From assembly GCF_017591425.1 (NCBI RefSeq), contig NW_024465746.1, positions 1,736,001 through 1,800,000 of the forward strand: a DNA stretch of 64,000 nt, written 5' to 3'. Origin of the DNA: Ochotona curzoniae. Taxonomy: Eukaryota > Chordata > Mammalia > Lagomorpha > Ochotonidae. Shown in pieces: positions 31,650 to 42,863 of this stretch (position 1 is its first letter; each line of letters starts with the position of its first letter). The notes beneath the pieces are model-generated. The model was not told the origin of the DNA. It saw nothing but the letters and a program-made list of their open reading frames with translations, and did no database searches. Both the position numbers and the translations under genes were made by a program.

Positions 31650-31905
31650 TCTGGTCTGAGGCCTGACTACTTTATTTCCGATCCAGCTTCCAGCTGGTGT
31701 ATCCTGGGAAGACAAAGGGTAATAATGCTCAAGGGTTGGGCCCCTGCCACCCACATGGGACAGCGCAGCACCCATGAGGGCTCCTGACTGATCCGGTCCA
31801 GTCCCAGTGGTTGCAGGCATCTAGGGGGTGCGTCAGCAGATATAACACACCTCTCTGCTACTTCTTTCTCTCTTCCTCTCATTCTTCCAATTATATGGAA
31901 ACACG
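31650..31905 (+). mobile_element. C-SINE, class O, head lost
   Basis: CCGATCCAGCTTCCAGCTGG, GGTTGGGCCCCTGCCACCC, CAGCAGATATAACACACC and a TCTCTTCCTCTC stretch. Confidence 0.65.
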
Positions 31906-32060
31906 TGCATTTTTAAAATGGGATCCAAGAGGATCTAGTGGTCCAAGAGGATCTAGTGAAGGATCTGAGGCGGAAGGGCCCTGGCTGTCCTGAGTGGAGG
32001 CAGTGACAGGCACATCTGTATTCAAAAACCACAAGGAGAGAGACAGAGTTCACACACTTG

Positions 32061-32362
32061 GAGCTGGTGTTGTGGCACAGTGGCTTAAGCTATGACCTGC
32101 AGCCTGGCATTCCTACTACCCATTGCAGTCCCAGCCGCTCCGCTCCCAATCCAGCTGCCAGCTAATGTGCCAGGGAAAGCAGCCTTACATGGTCCAAATC
32201 CTCGGGCCCCAGAACCCACCGGGAAGACTCCAGTGGAGTTCCAGACTCCTGGCTTTGGCTCGGCCCAGCCCCAGCCACTGTGGCCATTTCTCCCTCCCTC
32301 TGCAACTCTGCCTGACAAATAAAAAAGAGTAATAATAAATAAATCCTTCTTTGAAAAAATAA
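32061..32362 (+). mobile_element. C-SINE, class O
   Basis: GGAGCTGGTGTTGTGGCACAG head to GACAAATAAAAAAGAGTAATAATAAATAAATCC. It lacks part of the CT-rich segment. Confidence 0.88.
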
Positions 32363-32880
32363 ACACCTAATTTAGGGGAGGAATGCCACAAACATAAATT
32401 CTAAACCATTCCTGAGGTGAATATTTGGCATAAATAGGATTCAAATGTGATGCTAATATAGAAAAACCTACCTGATTTTTCTCTCTTCTTTGAAATCACC
32501 AAAATCCATTAGGAAAAGGGAGCAGACACCAATCATACAATGCTCAAATAGAAACTGCTCAAATAGAAACCGCATGGAAGAAGAAATCATTCAACTTCCC
32601 AGGTGAGTAGAAATGCTGATTAGAGTCACATGAAGCAATTTTAGCAAAGTTGTAACACCTAAAGCTTTGTTCTGGTGTGAACGGGGTAGACGTGGAATGC
32701 TTGGTCAAGATGGGCCTTGGCAGGATCTGCTCTGAGCTTCAAGGGCTCCGCTGCCTCTCTCTGTGTGGAATCCTGTCCCTCGAGCCATTCTCCGTGCTGT
32801 GCGTGTCTTCATCTGCCTTTGTCCTGATGCAATATTCGTTTCAGCTTTTATGCTCTGTGATCTACACCATAGTCTCACCT
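32363..32880. other. Unique intergenic sequence
   Basis: A short local duplication (CAAATAGAAAC, at 32546 and 32560) is visible. No repeat family was recognised. Confidence 0.4.
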
Positions 32881-32883
32881 TTT

Positions 32884-33192
32884 TTAGCCTAGTGGCTAAA
32901 GTCCTCGCCTTGAACGCGCCGGGATCCCATGTGGGCGCCAGTTCTAATCCCAGCAGCCCCACTCCAGCTCCCTGCTTGTGGCCTGGGAAAGCAGTGGAGG
33001 ACAGCCCAGAACTTTGGAACTCTGCACCCGTGTGGGATACCCAGAAGAAGTTCCTGGATCCTGGCTTCGAATCGGTGCAGCACCGGCTGTTGCAGTCACT
33101 TGGGGAGTGAATCATCGGGCAAAGATCTTCCTCTCTGTATATCTGACTTTTTAATAAAAATAAATAAATAAATCTTAAAAAAAAAAAAAAAA
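32884..33192 (+). mobile_element. C-SINE, class Y2, 5' truncated
   Basis: It starts at TAGCCTAGTGGCTAAAG, missing about the first dozen bases, and ends in AAATAAATAAATC with a 15-base A-tail. Its A-tail is followed directly by an inverted SINE head. Confidence 0.92.
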
Positions 33193-33266
33193 GAACCGGC
33201 GCCCATATGGGATCCCAACACATGCAGGGCAAGGACTTTAACCACTGCGCTATTGCGCTGGGCCCC
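33193..33266 (-). mobile_element. C-SINE head fragment, inverted, after the A-tail
   Basis: AGAACCGGCGCCCATATGGG to GCGCTATTGCGCTGGGCCCC is the head region in minus orientation. CATAGTCTCACCTT before 32884 and CACAGTCTCATCTT after 33266 look like one imperfect direct repeat bracketing both pieces. Confidence 0.85.
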
Positions 33267-34046
33267 ACAGTCTCATCTTAACAAGCTTACTTCTAGGTTG
33301 TGGTGGGCCTGGGAAGGAAAGAATCAGAAAGCTTCTTGCTCCCTGCCAAGTCCAAAGCATTCCCACAGGGAGATAAGGGAGGGCACTGGAAGCAGGAATT
33401 CAAGTGTACGTGACTGGAACATCCTCTGCCAGGGAACATGAGGATCTGGCGGGGAGACTGCCCCAGCTCACAGTATGTGCTAACACTCAGTGTTCAAGGC
33501 CCGTGAGACACCAGGTAACACAGGCCAGCGCTTTCTATCAATGCCTTACTGTTTGCCTGCTGCATAGAGAAAGGGGCTATTGTCTTTGAACTTGAAAGTA
33601 GAGTCCCTTCCTCCGATCTGCCTTGCTGGTCCAAAGTGGAGGTTCCGATCCACTCCTTTCAGTAGGCATGCTCACCACCACAGCATGCGTTCCGCTGTAC
33701 CTGGATTGAGGAACTGGCCGTGATGCACAGCTCTGACGTGAGAAGTACCTGAGCACAAGGAGGGAGCTGTGGAGATGAGGGAGCCAAAGGTGCTGGTTGG
33801 CACAATCCCACGCTGCAGCTGGGAATGATCTCATTTCTCTCTGTGGCCTGGAAGCCCTTAGTTCAGCACGGCATCTCTAACGTTGTTCCCTGCATGGGTG
33901 AGATCCCTCCCGAAGGATGAAACGATCAGCGCTTACTGAGCACCAGGGGTCTGCACGAAACCCTCGACCCACTCCATCAGACTCCCCTTAGAACCCTTTA
34001 GGTCTTGCCGAAAGAGTGAGCAGTGAACCCAACAATAATATTTTTG
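33267..34046. other. Unique intergenic sequence
   Basis: No repeat or gene was recognised. Confidence 0.4.
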
Positions 34047-34752
34047 CAGTGCTCAATTTTATAGTTGCCTTGGCTAGGCCCATATTACTGAGATATTTGC
34101 TCAAACATCATTCCGCTTAGTTCTATGAAGGTATTTTTGGATGGGGTTGACACAAAAGTCAGTAGACCTTGGGTAAAAGCCATGTGCTTCACCTGTGGGT
34201 GGGTCTTGTTCAATCAATTGAAACTGTTAAGAGCAAAAGAGAGCTTCTTAAAGGAAAAGGGAATTCTGACAGTTGATGACCTTGAGGCTTGAGCTGCAGC
34301 ATCAGCTCTTCCCTGGGCCTCCAGTAGATTCTACAGATCTTAAAAAAGAAAGAAAGAAACAAACAAACAAACATAGTTACAGAGCGAGGGAGAGGAGAAT
34401 CTTCCATCTGCTGATTCATTCCCTGAAAAGAGGTTGCAAAACTCATGACTGGACCAAGCCAAAGCCAGGGGCAAGGAACTCCTGCTCAGTCTCCCACGTG
34501 GGTGGAGCAGGGGCCATCTGCTGCATTCCCACATGCATTATCAGGGAGCTGGATCAGAAGTGCTGCAGCTGGAACTTGACCAGTGCTCCCACGAGATGCA
34601 AGCACCACAGGCAATGGCTTAACTTGCTGTACCACAACGCCAGCTCTTGCCCTGAAGATGGTGACTCGAGCCAACTTCTTAAAATCAGTCAAAAAGTACA
34701 TCCATCTGTCTACCCATCATCTGGCTCTGGAGAATCCTAACTAATCCAGCAT
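34047..34752 (+). mobile_element. MaLR-type LTR, split by a SINE
   Basis: Landmarks appear in order: CAATTTTATAGTTGCCTTGG, GATATTTGCTCAAACATC, GAAGGTATTTTTGGATGGG, GTGGGTGGGTCTTGTTCAATC, CATCAGCTCTTCCCTGGGCC. Beyond the SINE comes CTCTGGAGAATCCTAACTAATCC. This is the plan of an MLT1-like LTR whose terminus reads GGAGAACCCTGACTAATAC. It is old; the subfamily is uncertain. Confidence 0.7.
34338..34649 (-). mobile_element. C-SINE, class O, nested in the MaLR LTR
   Basis: The tail has become a (GAAA)/(CAAA) microsatellite at 34342-34373. CTTGCTGTACCACAACGCCAGCTC is the head end. Confidence 0.88.
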
Positions 34753-35810
34753 GTACACTGGTGCCAGCTCTGCTGCCCTCCAGTAAGAAGCAGGTGCCCC
34801 TGTGTGCCAGACACAAGGCCAGAGGCAAAGATGCCAAGGTGAAGAAAGAGCCATAGCACCGGGTAGTCTCCTTCTGGACTGCGACCCTTCTAAGCAATCA
34901 GCTGCTTCCTAAACCTCTGTTGCCACGGGTTACAGGTAGATTTAGGCCACAGTAACATCAGGAGGACAGGCAGCAATAGCAGTAAGCATCTGAGATGACA
35001 AATGGAGGCTCAAAGCAAGGACAGATGTGGGGCACAGATTGAAGCGAATGGCCAAGAAGCAGCAGCACTGGAAAGCAAAGATGGAGCTGAGTGGCAAGGC
35101 GGCAGCTGAGAAGGTAGCAGAAAAGGCCGCTGGGGCCGGAGGGGGCAGGGGAAGGGGAGGAGGGGGCGGTCTGGGGCAGGGAGGCTCCGTCTGGGAGGAC
35201 GTCACTGTCCCTCCTGTCCGCAGATGCAGGCTGCTATCTGGACTGCTCCCTAGCCTACCTCAAGGCCAGGCTCCAGGGAAAAGACACAGGCTGTCCTTGG
35301 GAACAGAGAGAGAGAGGCATGCCAACTTGGGGCTGGGGCCAGGAACAGAAAACAGGCTTAGCCAGAAAAAGGAGATAAACAACACAAAGGCCTGGTGCGC
35401 TTCACCCACCCCCACTGGCCAGAATAACTGTTTGCTTACAGTTGAGCTGCGTGAATAAGATGCTATTAAGGGCCACCTAGTAGATGCTCAGGATACGCTA
35501 GTTGAGAAAAATGAATTGGTGAATGCATGAAACTTCTGGAACACTCTGACAGCTGAATGCCAATAGACTAAAAGGAAGTGAGAGGAAAGGCTGTTGACCA
35601 AGGAGGAGGTCACTAGAGGGGAGCATGTCCCCTTGCACGGGGCAGTGGGAAGTCGCCACCTTCGCTCAGGGGCCTGCTTGCCACACTGTTGTCTGTCAGG
35701 TGCCTCCAAGGCCAGTACCCACCAGCGTGTTCCGGCCCGACAGACCCCAGTGCCTGCAAGTTCAATGCCGCCTTTCCAGCCAACACTTGTCTTCAGTGAA
35801 GTCATTCTCA
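34753..35810. other. Unique intergenic sequence with a G-run cluster
   Basis: 35137-35187 on the plus strand contains at least six runs of three or more G within 50 bases, a possible G-quadruplex. An adjacent GACGTCAC at 35199-35206 resembles a CRE half. A 143-codon frame here has no domain. Confidence 0.4.
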
Positions 35811-35822
35811 GCTTTTCCTTTG

Positions 35823-35913
35823 GTCTCCCATCCAAGTACTAACCCGGCCCGACCCTGCTTAGCTTCCAAGATCAGACGAGATCGGGCATGTTCAGGGCGG
35901 TATGGCCTTAGAT
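35823..35913 (-). pseudogene. 5S rRNA retropseudogene, 3' truncated and without A-tail
   Basis: The minus strand reads TCTAAGGCCATACCGCCCTG, CCCGATCTCGTCTGATC, GGAAGCTAAGCAGGGTCGGG and TTAGTACTTGGATGGGAGACC. These are about the first 90 of 120 nt of 5S rRNA with few changes. The last 30 nt are missing and no A-tail follows. A perfect 13-bp direct repeat GCTTTTCCTTTGG flanks it at 35811-35823 and 35916-35928, so it is a retroposed copy rather than a 5S gene. The internal promoter region (A and C boxes) is largely retained, so transcription cannot be excluded. Confidence 0.92.
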
Positions 35914-35945
35914 GGGCTTTTCCTTTGGATACAAAGGAAATCATA

Positions 35946-36228
35946 GGCCAGCACTGTGGGGCAGCACGTTAAACCTCTGTGATCCTGGCATCTCATGTTG
36001 GAGTACTGGTTCTAGTCCCAGCTGCTTCACTTCTGATCCAGCTCTTTGCTGATGTGCCCTGGGAAGGAAGCAGAAGATGGCCTTGAAGTTCCAGAGTGCT
36101 TGCCGCACATGGGGAAGAACCAGATGAATTTCTGGCTCCTGGTTTTGAATCTCTGTGGCTGTTTAGACAGTGAACTACTAAATGGGAGATCTCTCTTTGT
36201 TTCTTGCTCCTTTCAAATAAATCAAAAT
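35946..36228 (+). mobile_element. C-SINE, class O
   Basis: GGCCAGCACTGTGGGGCAGC head, GGTTCTAGTCCCAGCTGCTTC and CTTTCAAATAAATCAAAATAG. A TTTTGTTTGTTTT run follows to 36268. Confidence 0.85.
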
Positions 36229-36282
36229 AGTTTTGTTTTTTTTTGTTTGTTTTTTTGTTTGTTTTTAAAGAAAGAACATCAA

Positions 36283-36610
36283 GGGCCTGGTGCAATCGTG
36301 TAGTGGTTTAACTCATCGCCTTGAATGCACTGGGATCCCATATGGGCACCGATTCTAATCCCAGCAGCTCCACTTCCCATCCAGCTCCCTGCCTGTGGCC
36401 TGGGAAAGCAGTTGAGGATGGCCCAAAGCCTTGGGACCCTGCACCTGCATGGGAGACCCGGAAGAGCTCCTGGTTCCTGGATTGGCTCAGCTCTAGCTGT
36501 TGCAGCCACTTGGGGAGTGAATCATCGGATGGAAGATCTTCCTTTCTGTCCTCCTCTCTGTATATCTGCCTTTCCAATAAAAATAAATAAATCTAAAAAA
36601 AAAAAAAGAC
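36283..36610 (+). mobile_element. C-SINE, class Y2/M, with target duplication
   Basis: It starts GGGCCTGGTGCAATCGTG. AGAAAGAACATCAA flanks it at 36269-36282 and 36611-36624, a perfect 14-bp duplication. Confidence 0.95.
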
Positions 36611-36624
36611 AGAAAGAACATCAA

Positions 36625-36894
36625 ATCATTTTCACCATTCAGAGCTCAAATACATGAATGATTACACATACAAAAATACACATCTACACACAGTTAATAT
36701 TAATTATAGTTAGTTATTTCCATAATTTTTCTGTGTACAAAGAGGACTCTTGGTATAATTATGACATTCTACACAAGCCATTTTGCATCTTTTATCTCTC
36801 AACGTTATATCCCAAGCACTTTCTTGGGGTATAATGGAATCCTGTTCAGGAATATGCCTTTTTAAACATGAAATCTTCCCTTGGGGACACTCAA
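36625..36894. other. AT-rich intergenic sequence
   Basis: Possibly part of the flanking old L1, but no landmark is clear. Confidence 0.35.
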
Positions 36895-37242
36895 GTGGAT
36901 CACATTGTTGTGCAGCTGTCGCCACTGTTTGGGCCTTGAATGTTTTCATCACCCTGCAGGAAACCTCAGACCCATCCACAGACACTCCCGTTCCCGCTCA
37001 TCTCCAACCCCTGGCAGCCACTCCTGGGTTTCCTGTCTCTGGACTTGCTGACTCCAAATATTCCACGTAAATGCAATCATATATGGCTTGTTGCCTCTAC
37101 ACTTAAGACAATAATATCAAGGTCCATCCATGCGGTTGTAACTACTAATAACAGTTTTAAATTCTGCTCATCTGCTGAAAAATCCTCTATGATTTACAGT
37201 TGCCTGTCCAAATTTTTGCATGGCATTCACTGTTCTACAAAC
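36895..37242 (-). mobile_element. L1 3' UTR fragment, old (L1M-like)
   Basis: CACATTGTTGTGCAGCTGTCG, CATCTCCAACCCCTGGCAGCC, CCTGTCTCTGGACTTGCTGAC and CAAGGTCCATCCATGCGGTTG follow the reverse complement of old L1 3' ends, as recalled. It is diverged. Confidence 0.65.
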
Positions 37243-37244
37243 TC

Positions 37245-37275
<31 letters not shown>

Positions 37276-37276
37276 A
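37243..37276. repeat. (GTT)n microsatellite, about 11 units
   Basis: A GTT run directly at the tail of the next minus SINE; read on that strand it is an (AAC)n expansion of the SINE tail. Confidence 0.96.
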
Positions 37277-37576
37277 TGATGTGTTTGTTTTTATTGGAAA
37301 GGCAGATTTACAGAGAGAAGGAGAGACAGAGAGACAGAGCTTGTGTCCACTGGTTCACTCCACAGCTGGCTGCAACAGCCGGAGCTGAGTCAATTCAAAG
37401 CCAGGAGCCAGGAGTTCTTCCAGGTTTCCCACATGGCTGCAGGGTCCCAAGGCTTTGGCTCACCCTCGACTGCTTTCTCAGGCCACAGGTAGTGAACTGG
37501 ATGGGAAGTGGAGTAGCCAGGGCATGAACTGGCTCCCATGTGGCAAGGATTTAGCACTGAGCCTTCATGCCGGGCC
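37277..37576 (-). mobile_element. C-SINE, class M
   Basis: GTTTGTTTTTATTGGAAAGGC tail to TGAGCCTTCATGCCGGGCCC head. A short segment near the head (GGGATCCTGG) is lost. Confidence 0.92.
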
Positions 37577-38387
37577 CAAACTCTATCTTCTTACCTTATT
37601 TACCCTGACCTGCTCTACTGTCATACCTCTGGCCGTCTGTTGATGTCCCAAAGCTATATCACTAAGTCGGTGGTGCTTTAGGCATAGTAACCAAAAAATT
37701 GCAACAAATTCGGGTTCTCAGACCACGTTGAGAAACCTGGCTCTTCAGTTGAAGAGTCCTCCAGGTTATTCTCACGTACACTGAAGTCTGAGGGTTATTG
37801 TTCTGGATCACACTCATCCTCAGACTGGTTCCTACACTACCCTCCTCCATCCTCCCGCCTTCCGGGGAAAGTACATTTCTTTTCTTTTTTTTTTTTTTTG
37901 TATGTTTTGCTTTTATGTTTTTTTCTTCTGTTGCTTGCATAGTATCAGAGTATCAGATAATGCTTTCCCTGCTCCACCACTGGGAACCACCTGACAGATG
38001 GTGTCGGTGGATCCAGGATGAGGAGGCTGGGCAGCATCCACCAGCGACTGTCCAAGGGACTCCATGGCTTATACAGAGTTCAGCAGCCATTGTTGGGCCA
38101 CATTCAACTTCAAAGCTACTCCTCCCTCCCACGGTCAGAGCCTATTTTAGACTGTCTCAGAAATAAAGCTTGGAGAAGACGAGAGCTAGCTCAGAGAAGT
38201 AAAAAGAAAGAATATGGCACAAATAAAGAAGCCTTAATGGCTAGGTGAAAAGGATCCTCCTTGTGATGTAATTTATACAAAGGGACCAAAGCAGAACTCT
38301 AGATGGAACACTGAACTCTTCAGCTTTGAAAAAATACAATTAAAGAGTCTGTAAAACCCATGCAATGTTTAAATAAAAAGGTATTTC
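37577..38387. other. Unique intergenic sequence
   Basis: T-run at 37885-37899. No repeat family was recognised. Confidence 0.4.
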
Positions 38388-38481
38388 AGGCCCAGCATGG
38401 TGGCCTAGCAGCTAAAGTCCTCGCCTTGAACGCATTGGGATTCCATATGGGCACCAGTTCTAATCCCGGCAGCTGCACTGC
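38388..38481 (+). mobile_element. C-SINE head fragment
   Basis: AGGCCCAGCATGGTGGCC to TAATCCCGGCAGCTGCACTG; everything after the first ~90 bases is absent. Confidence 0.9.
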
Positions 38482-39127
38482 TTCAGACAGAAATGTTTGA
38501 GAACCAATTTTGCCAATGTGCTCTGTATGCAGGCGGCAGTTGATTTGCTGAGCCCCCAGAGGCAGGCATTGTGCTTGGGACAGTAGGTTCAGATGGTGGA
38601 GGTCAGCAAGCCAGAGAACAGAGACGAACCAGTGCCAAGCATCTGAGATCGTAATAGTGGAGATGGTACCGTGCGGACCAAGCCGGCGTCTCAGGCAGCA
38701 TGAGTTCCTTAAGGTAACTGACCACCTGCTCCACTCTCCCCCTCCTCTGGGTGTGTGATGATCCATCGGAGGACCTCTTGGCTGGGATGGTGATGAGTCA
38801 GGAAATAAAAGACCCAGATCAACATGAAGTATGGCTCTCCAAATGAATAAGAGCCAGAGACAAGTGCTGGAATGAATCTCTTCTCAAAGAATGGATTCTT
38901 CTGGCTATCCTGCTTACAAGAAACTTCTCTGTCTTTCTCCTTACAGTCTGTCTACTCTTCCAGACCCTGTTCACACCACGCTGGCCGCAACAGTTGGTCA
39001 AATCCCCAGCAGGGCATTAGTGAGTCCTCTGCTGTTAAGAGTCTGGATACTCCTTCTCCCTTTGGGGATTCTGAGCCTGAGATGGATGCAGATCAGCTGG
39101 GGTGGGGATGGGGTTGACTGAGACCTG
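38482..39127. other. Unique intergenic sequence
   Basis: No repeat or gene was recognised. Confidence 0.4.
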
Positions 39128-39133
39128 TGTCAC

Positions 39134-39803
39134 TGCCGGAGTCCAGCTCCAGCCAAGTTCGGAACTCCAGAAGGGTGCGTGGAGTAAACATAAAGAGAAA
39201 AGAAATGGACCATTATGATTTCATGATCATAATGGACAATGTAAGAAAGTTGTCCTTTTATTTATACAGAAGCAGTCACAAGGTCTGGCACAGACTTTTT
39301 ATGTCATGGTCAACTGGGTGTTTCCAAGGATAATTCTGCCATTTGTTTCATCTTGAAGCAGGATGTTCTCCATCCTGACCGTGTGGTCAGGAAGTTCTCA
39401 ATAGACGGTACGTATCAGTCAGTAACACATTCTTACTACAATCCTCATTCTACAACTGGAGGGACCTAAATATCAAGGATGGTCAATGGGGGCAGCAGAG
39501 ACAGAGACAGCATGAATCATAAAAGGCCCTTTTACCAAGACGTTATCAGCAACATCGACTTCCAAGCTCACATTAACAGTAAAAACCAACTCTGCAGTGG
39601 CAAACAATGCCGAAACAGATTACAGAATTCTCAGCGGGGTTGTCTGCTGTCCATGAAAAGGGAAGTGGAACTGCCTTCAGGTGGTTGCAGGGACATCCAC
39701 CAGGCCCTGCCATGCAGCGGGAAATTCCTTGCGGCCTTGCCTGCAATGGACCAGTTCTCTTCACACCTTCGTGTCCTCCACACCCACTGCATGGACCCCA
39801 GCG
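39134..39803 (-). mobile_element. Solo LTR of the same class II ERV family (copy B)
   Basis: Plus-strand ends are TGCCGGAGTCC and GGACCCCAGCG (the terminal A mutated to G). TGTCAC flanks it at 39128-39133 and 39804-39809, a perfect 6-bp target duplication. Read on the minus strand its first ~45 bases are about 90% identical by eye to the start of copy A, and the AGTTCGGAACTCCAGAAGGG block matches the end of copy A. It is 670 bp against 1174 bp; the middle of copy A (about 24.9-25.6 kb) has no clear counterpart. Confidence 0.87.
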
Positions 39804-39809
39804 TGTCAC

Positions 39810-40334
39810 CATCAGAGGTTTAGCAAACAGAAGGAAATGGCATCACAAGGGGACAGATGTTGGGCTATAGCTTGTCTATGAGGTCTGTGATGAAGTTTTC
39901 AGTAGCTTCGTCAAGAGTTCATTCCAAGCTATGAATCCGAGTTTCCTTATTTGTTCCCCTGGCTGCATCTCAAAGTGATAAATTAAAGAATCAGAGAGTA
40001 CATGCTTTGTACAAATTCTGCCTTCCTGTGATGCACAGGCAGAATCAGGCAGCTGTCATGGCACCACTCACTGACCCATGGCCGCCACTGCTTTGGCCAC
40101 AGTGGACACAGGTGGGTGTCTGACCCAAGGCAGGCCAGCCCATCTCTAGCGGTAGTTGGAGTTGAGGTTCTGGATTCTGCACAGTATCTTTGTACAACTG
40201 AAACTCCAGTTAGATAAAATCAAGTGCTATGAGGTGAGCTGTAGGTGAGAGTTAGAAGAGAGCTTGGAGGAATTTCTTAGAGAGAGAGCAATAGGTGTTT
40301 GATCTCGTCTCAAGCAGAGGAAAGAACGTGAGGA
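39810..40334. other. Unique intergenic sequence
   Basis: No repeat or gene was recognised. Confidence 0.4.
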
Positions 40335-40443
40335 GGACAGGAGCTGGATAGGAAGTGGAGCAGCTGGGACACGAACTGGCACCCATATGGGATCCCAGTG
40401 CTTGCTAAAGAAGCATTTAGCCATTAAGCCATTGTGCCATGCC
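40335..40443 (-). mobile_element. C-SINE head-side fragment
   Basis: GACAGGAGCTGGATAGGAAG to AGCCATTGTGCCATGCCC. The tail side has decayed; traces may extend left to about 40225. Confidence 0.75.
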
Positions 40444-40504
40444 CATTGTCATACGCTTACTCCATTTTCTGCTCATGTAATAACTGCCTTAGGGTGAGTA
40501 GCTT

Positions 40505-41500
<996 letters not shown>

Positions 41501-41531
41501 AGGGTGAGTAGCTTTTAAAGAAAAAAGATTT

Positions 41532-41886
41532 GGGCCCAGCGCAGTGACCTAGCAGCTAAAGTCCTCACCTTAAATGCACCGGGATCCCATATGGGCACTG
41601 GCTTTAATCCCGGCAGCCCTGCTTCCCATCAGCTCCCTGCTTGTGGCCTGGGAAAGCAGTCCGGGGCGGCCCCAAAGCCTTGGGACCCTGCACCCATATG
41701 GGAGACCTGGAGGAAGTTCCTGGATCCTGGCTTCAGATTGGCGCAGCTCCAGCCATTGCAGTCACCTGGGTAGTGAATCATCCGATGGAAGATCTTCTTC
41801 TCTGTCTTTCCTCCTCTCTGTATATCTGTCTTTGCAACAAAAATAAGTAAATCTTCAATAAATAAATCTTTAAAAAAAAAAAAAAA
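41532..41886 (+). mobile_element. C-SINE, class Y2
   Basis: GGGCCCAGCGCAGTGACC to AATAAATCTTT with a 15-base A-tail. The tail unit AATAAATCTT is duplicated (41845-41872). It lies 17 bases from the RPSA retrocopy. Confidence 0.95.
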
Positions 41887-41960
41887 GGTTAAGGATGAGT
41901 GGGGATGGTGGAAGAGGCAATCCCTGAGTCTATGGAACTGTTTTATGAAAAATAAAAATT

Positions 41961-42269
41961 AGGACCCAGAATGATCGCTCAGGGGCCTTGCATGCCCCAG
42001 GATCCTAGATGCGTGCTGGTTCAGGTCCCGGCTGCTCCACTTCAAATCTAGCTCCCTGCCTATGGCCTGGGAAAACAGCTGGGGATGGCCCAAAGCCTTG
42101 GGACCCTGCACCTATGTCATAGACCTGCAAGAACCTCCTGGATCCTGGCTTTGGATTGGCTCTGCTATGGCCATTGTGGCCACTTGGGGAGTGAATCAAT
42201 GGATGGAAGAGCTTCCTCTCTGTATGTCTGACTTTCCAATAAAAAAAAAAAAAATCTTAAAAAAAAAAA
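41961..42269 (+). mobile_element. C-SINE, class M, head shortened
   Basis: AGGACCCAGAATGATCGCTC then a gap to GGCCTTGCATGCCCCAGG; GTCCCGGCTGCTCCACTTC follows, and the copy ends in AATAAAA and TCTT plus A-runs. Confidence 0.9.
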
Positions 42270-42863
42270 GATTCCCTCCAACTGAATTGCTGATCTCAGA
42301 ACCCCAACTGCAGGTTCCATGTTCTGATCGTGGGGTGCAAGTGTCAAAGCTGAGCCTCCTCAGAGGCTGACAGAGCAGTGACAACATATCCAGGTACACA
42401 TGGAGGATATGGCAGACCATAGGAGCCTGCTGAAGACACCTGGTACCACAACAGAGGACGGAGAACAGAACAAACAGATCATCTACCCCAGCCATGTGTT
42501 GGCAGTGAAAATCTAGGCAGAGACTCTAAAGTGGACTATGTCAGCCAGTAGATTCTGGAGAGATGGCATCATGCTTGGAGTGGCGAGACTGGCAGCAACT
42601 CAGAACTGTTGAACTATCAAAACCACTTGAACAGGACCCTCGGAGCATGCCCCACATCGGGCACCTGGGATGGGTGGAAGGCTGAGTGGGGCTTCTCCCT
42701 TTATCTCCCCTTACTCCAGATACAGAAAATAACAATAATAATGTGGAAAAAATGGTCTTACCCACTTTCCGGTAGCCCTTGACCCTTTGTACCCTAACCA
42801 ACTATGTAAAGATTATCAAAATAATTTAAAAAAAACAAAACAAAACAAAAAACAAAAGATAAA
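42270..42863 (+). mobile_element. Probable L1 3' UTR end, lagomorph type
   Basis: CAGATACAGAAAATAACAATAATAATGTGG, TTGTACCCTAACCAACTATG and a long A-rich end with CAAAA units (42826-42858) resemble the 3' end of an L1. The family assignment is from memory and the 5' limit is unclear. Confidence 0.45.

Noticed and set aside
35823..35913. Functional 5S rRNA gene
   Set aside because: The last ~30 nt and the T-run terminator are absent, and a retroposition target duplication flanks the copy.
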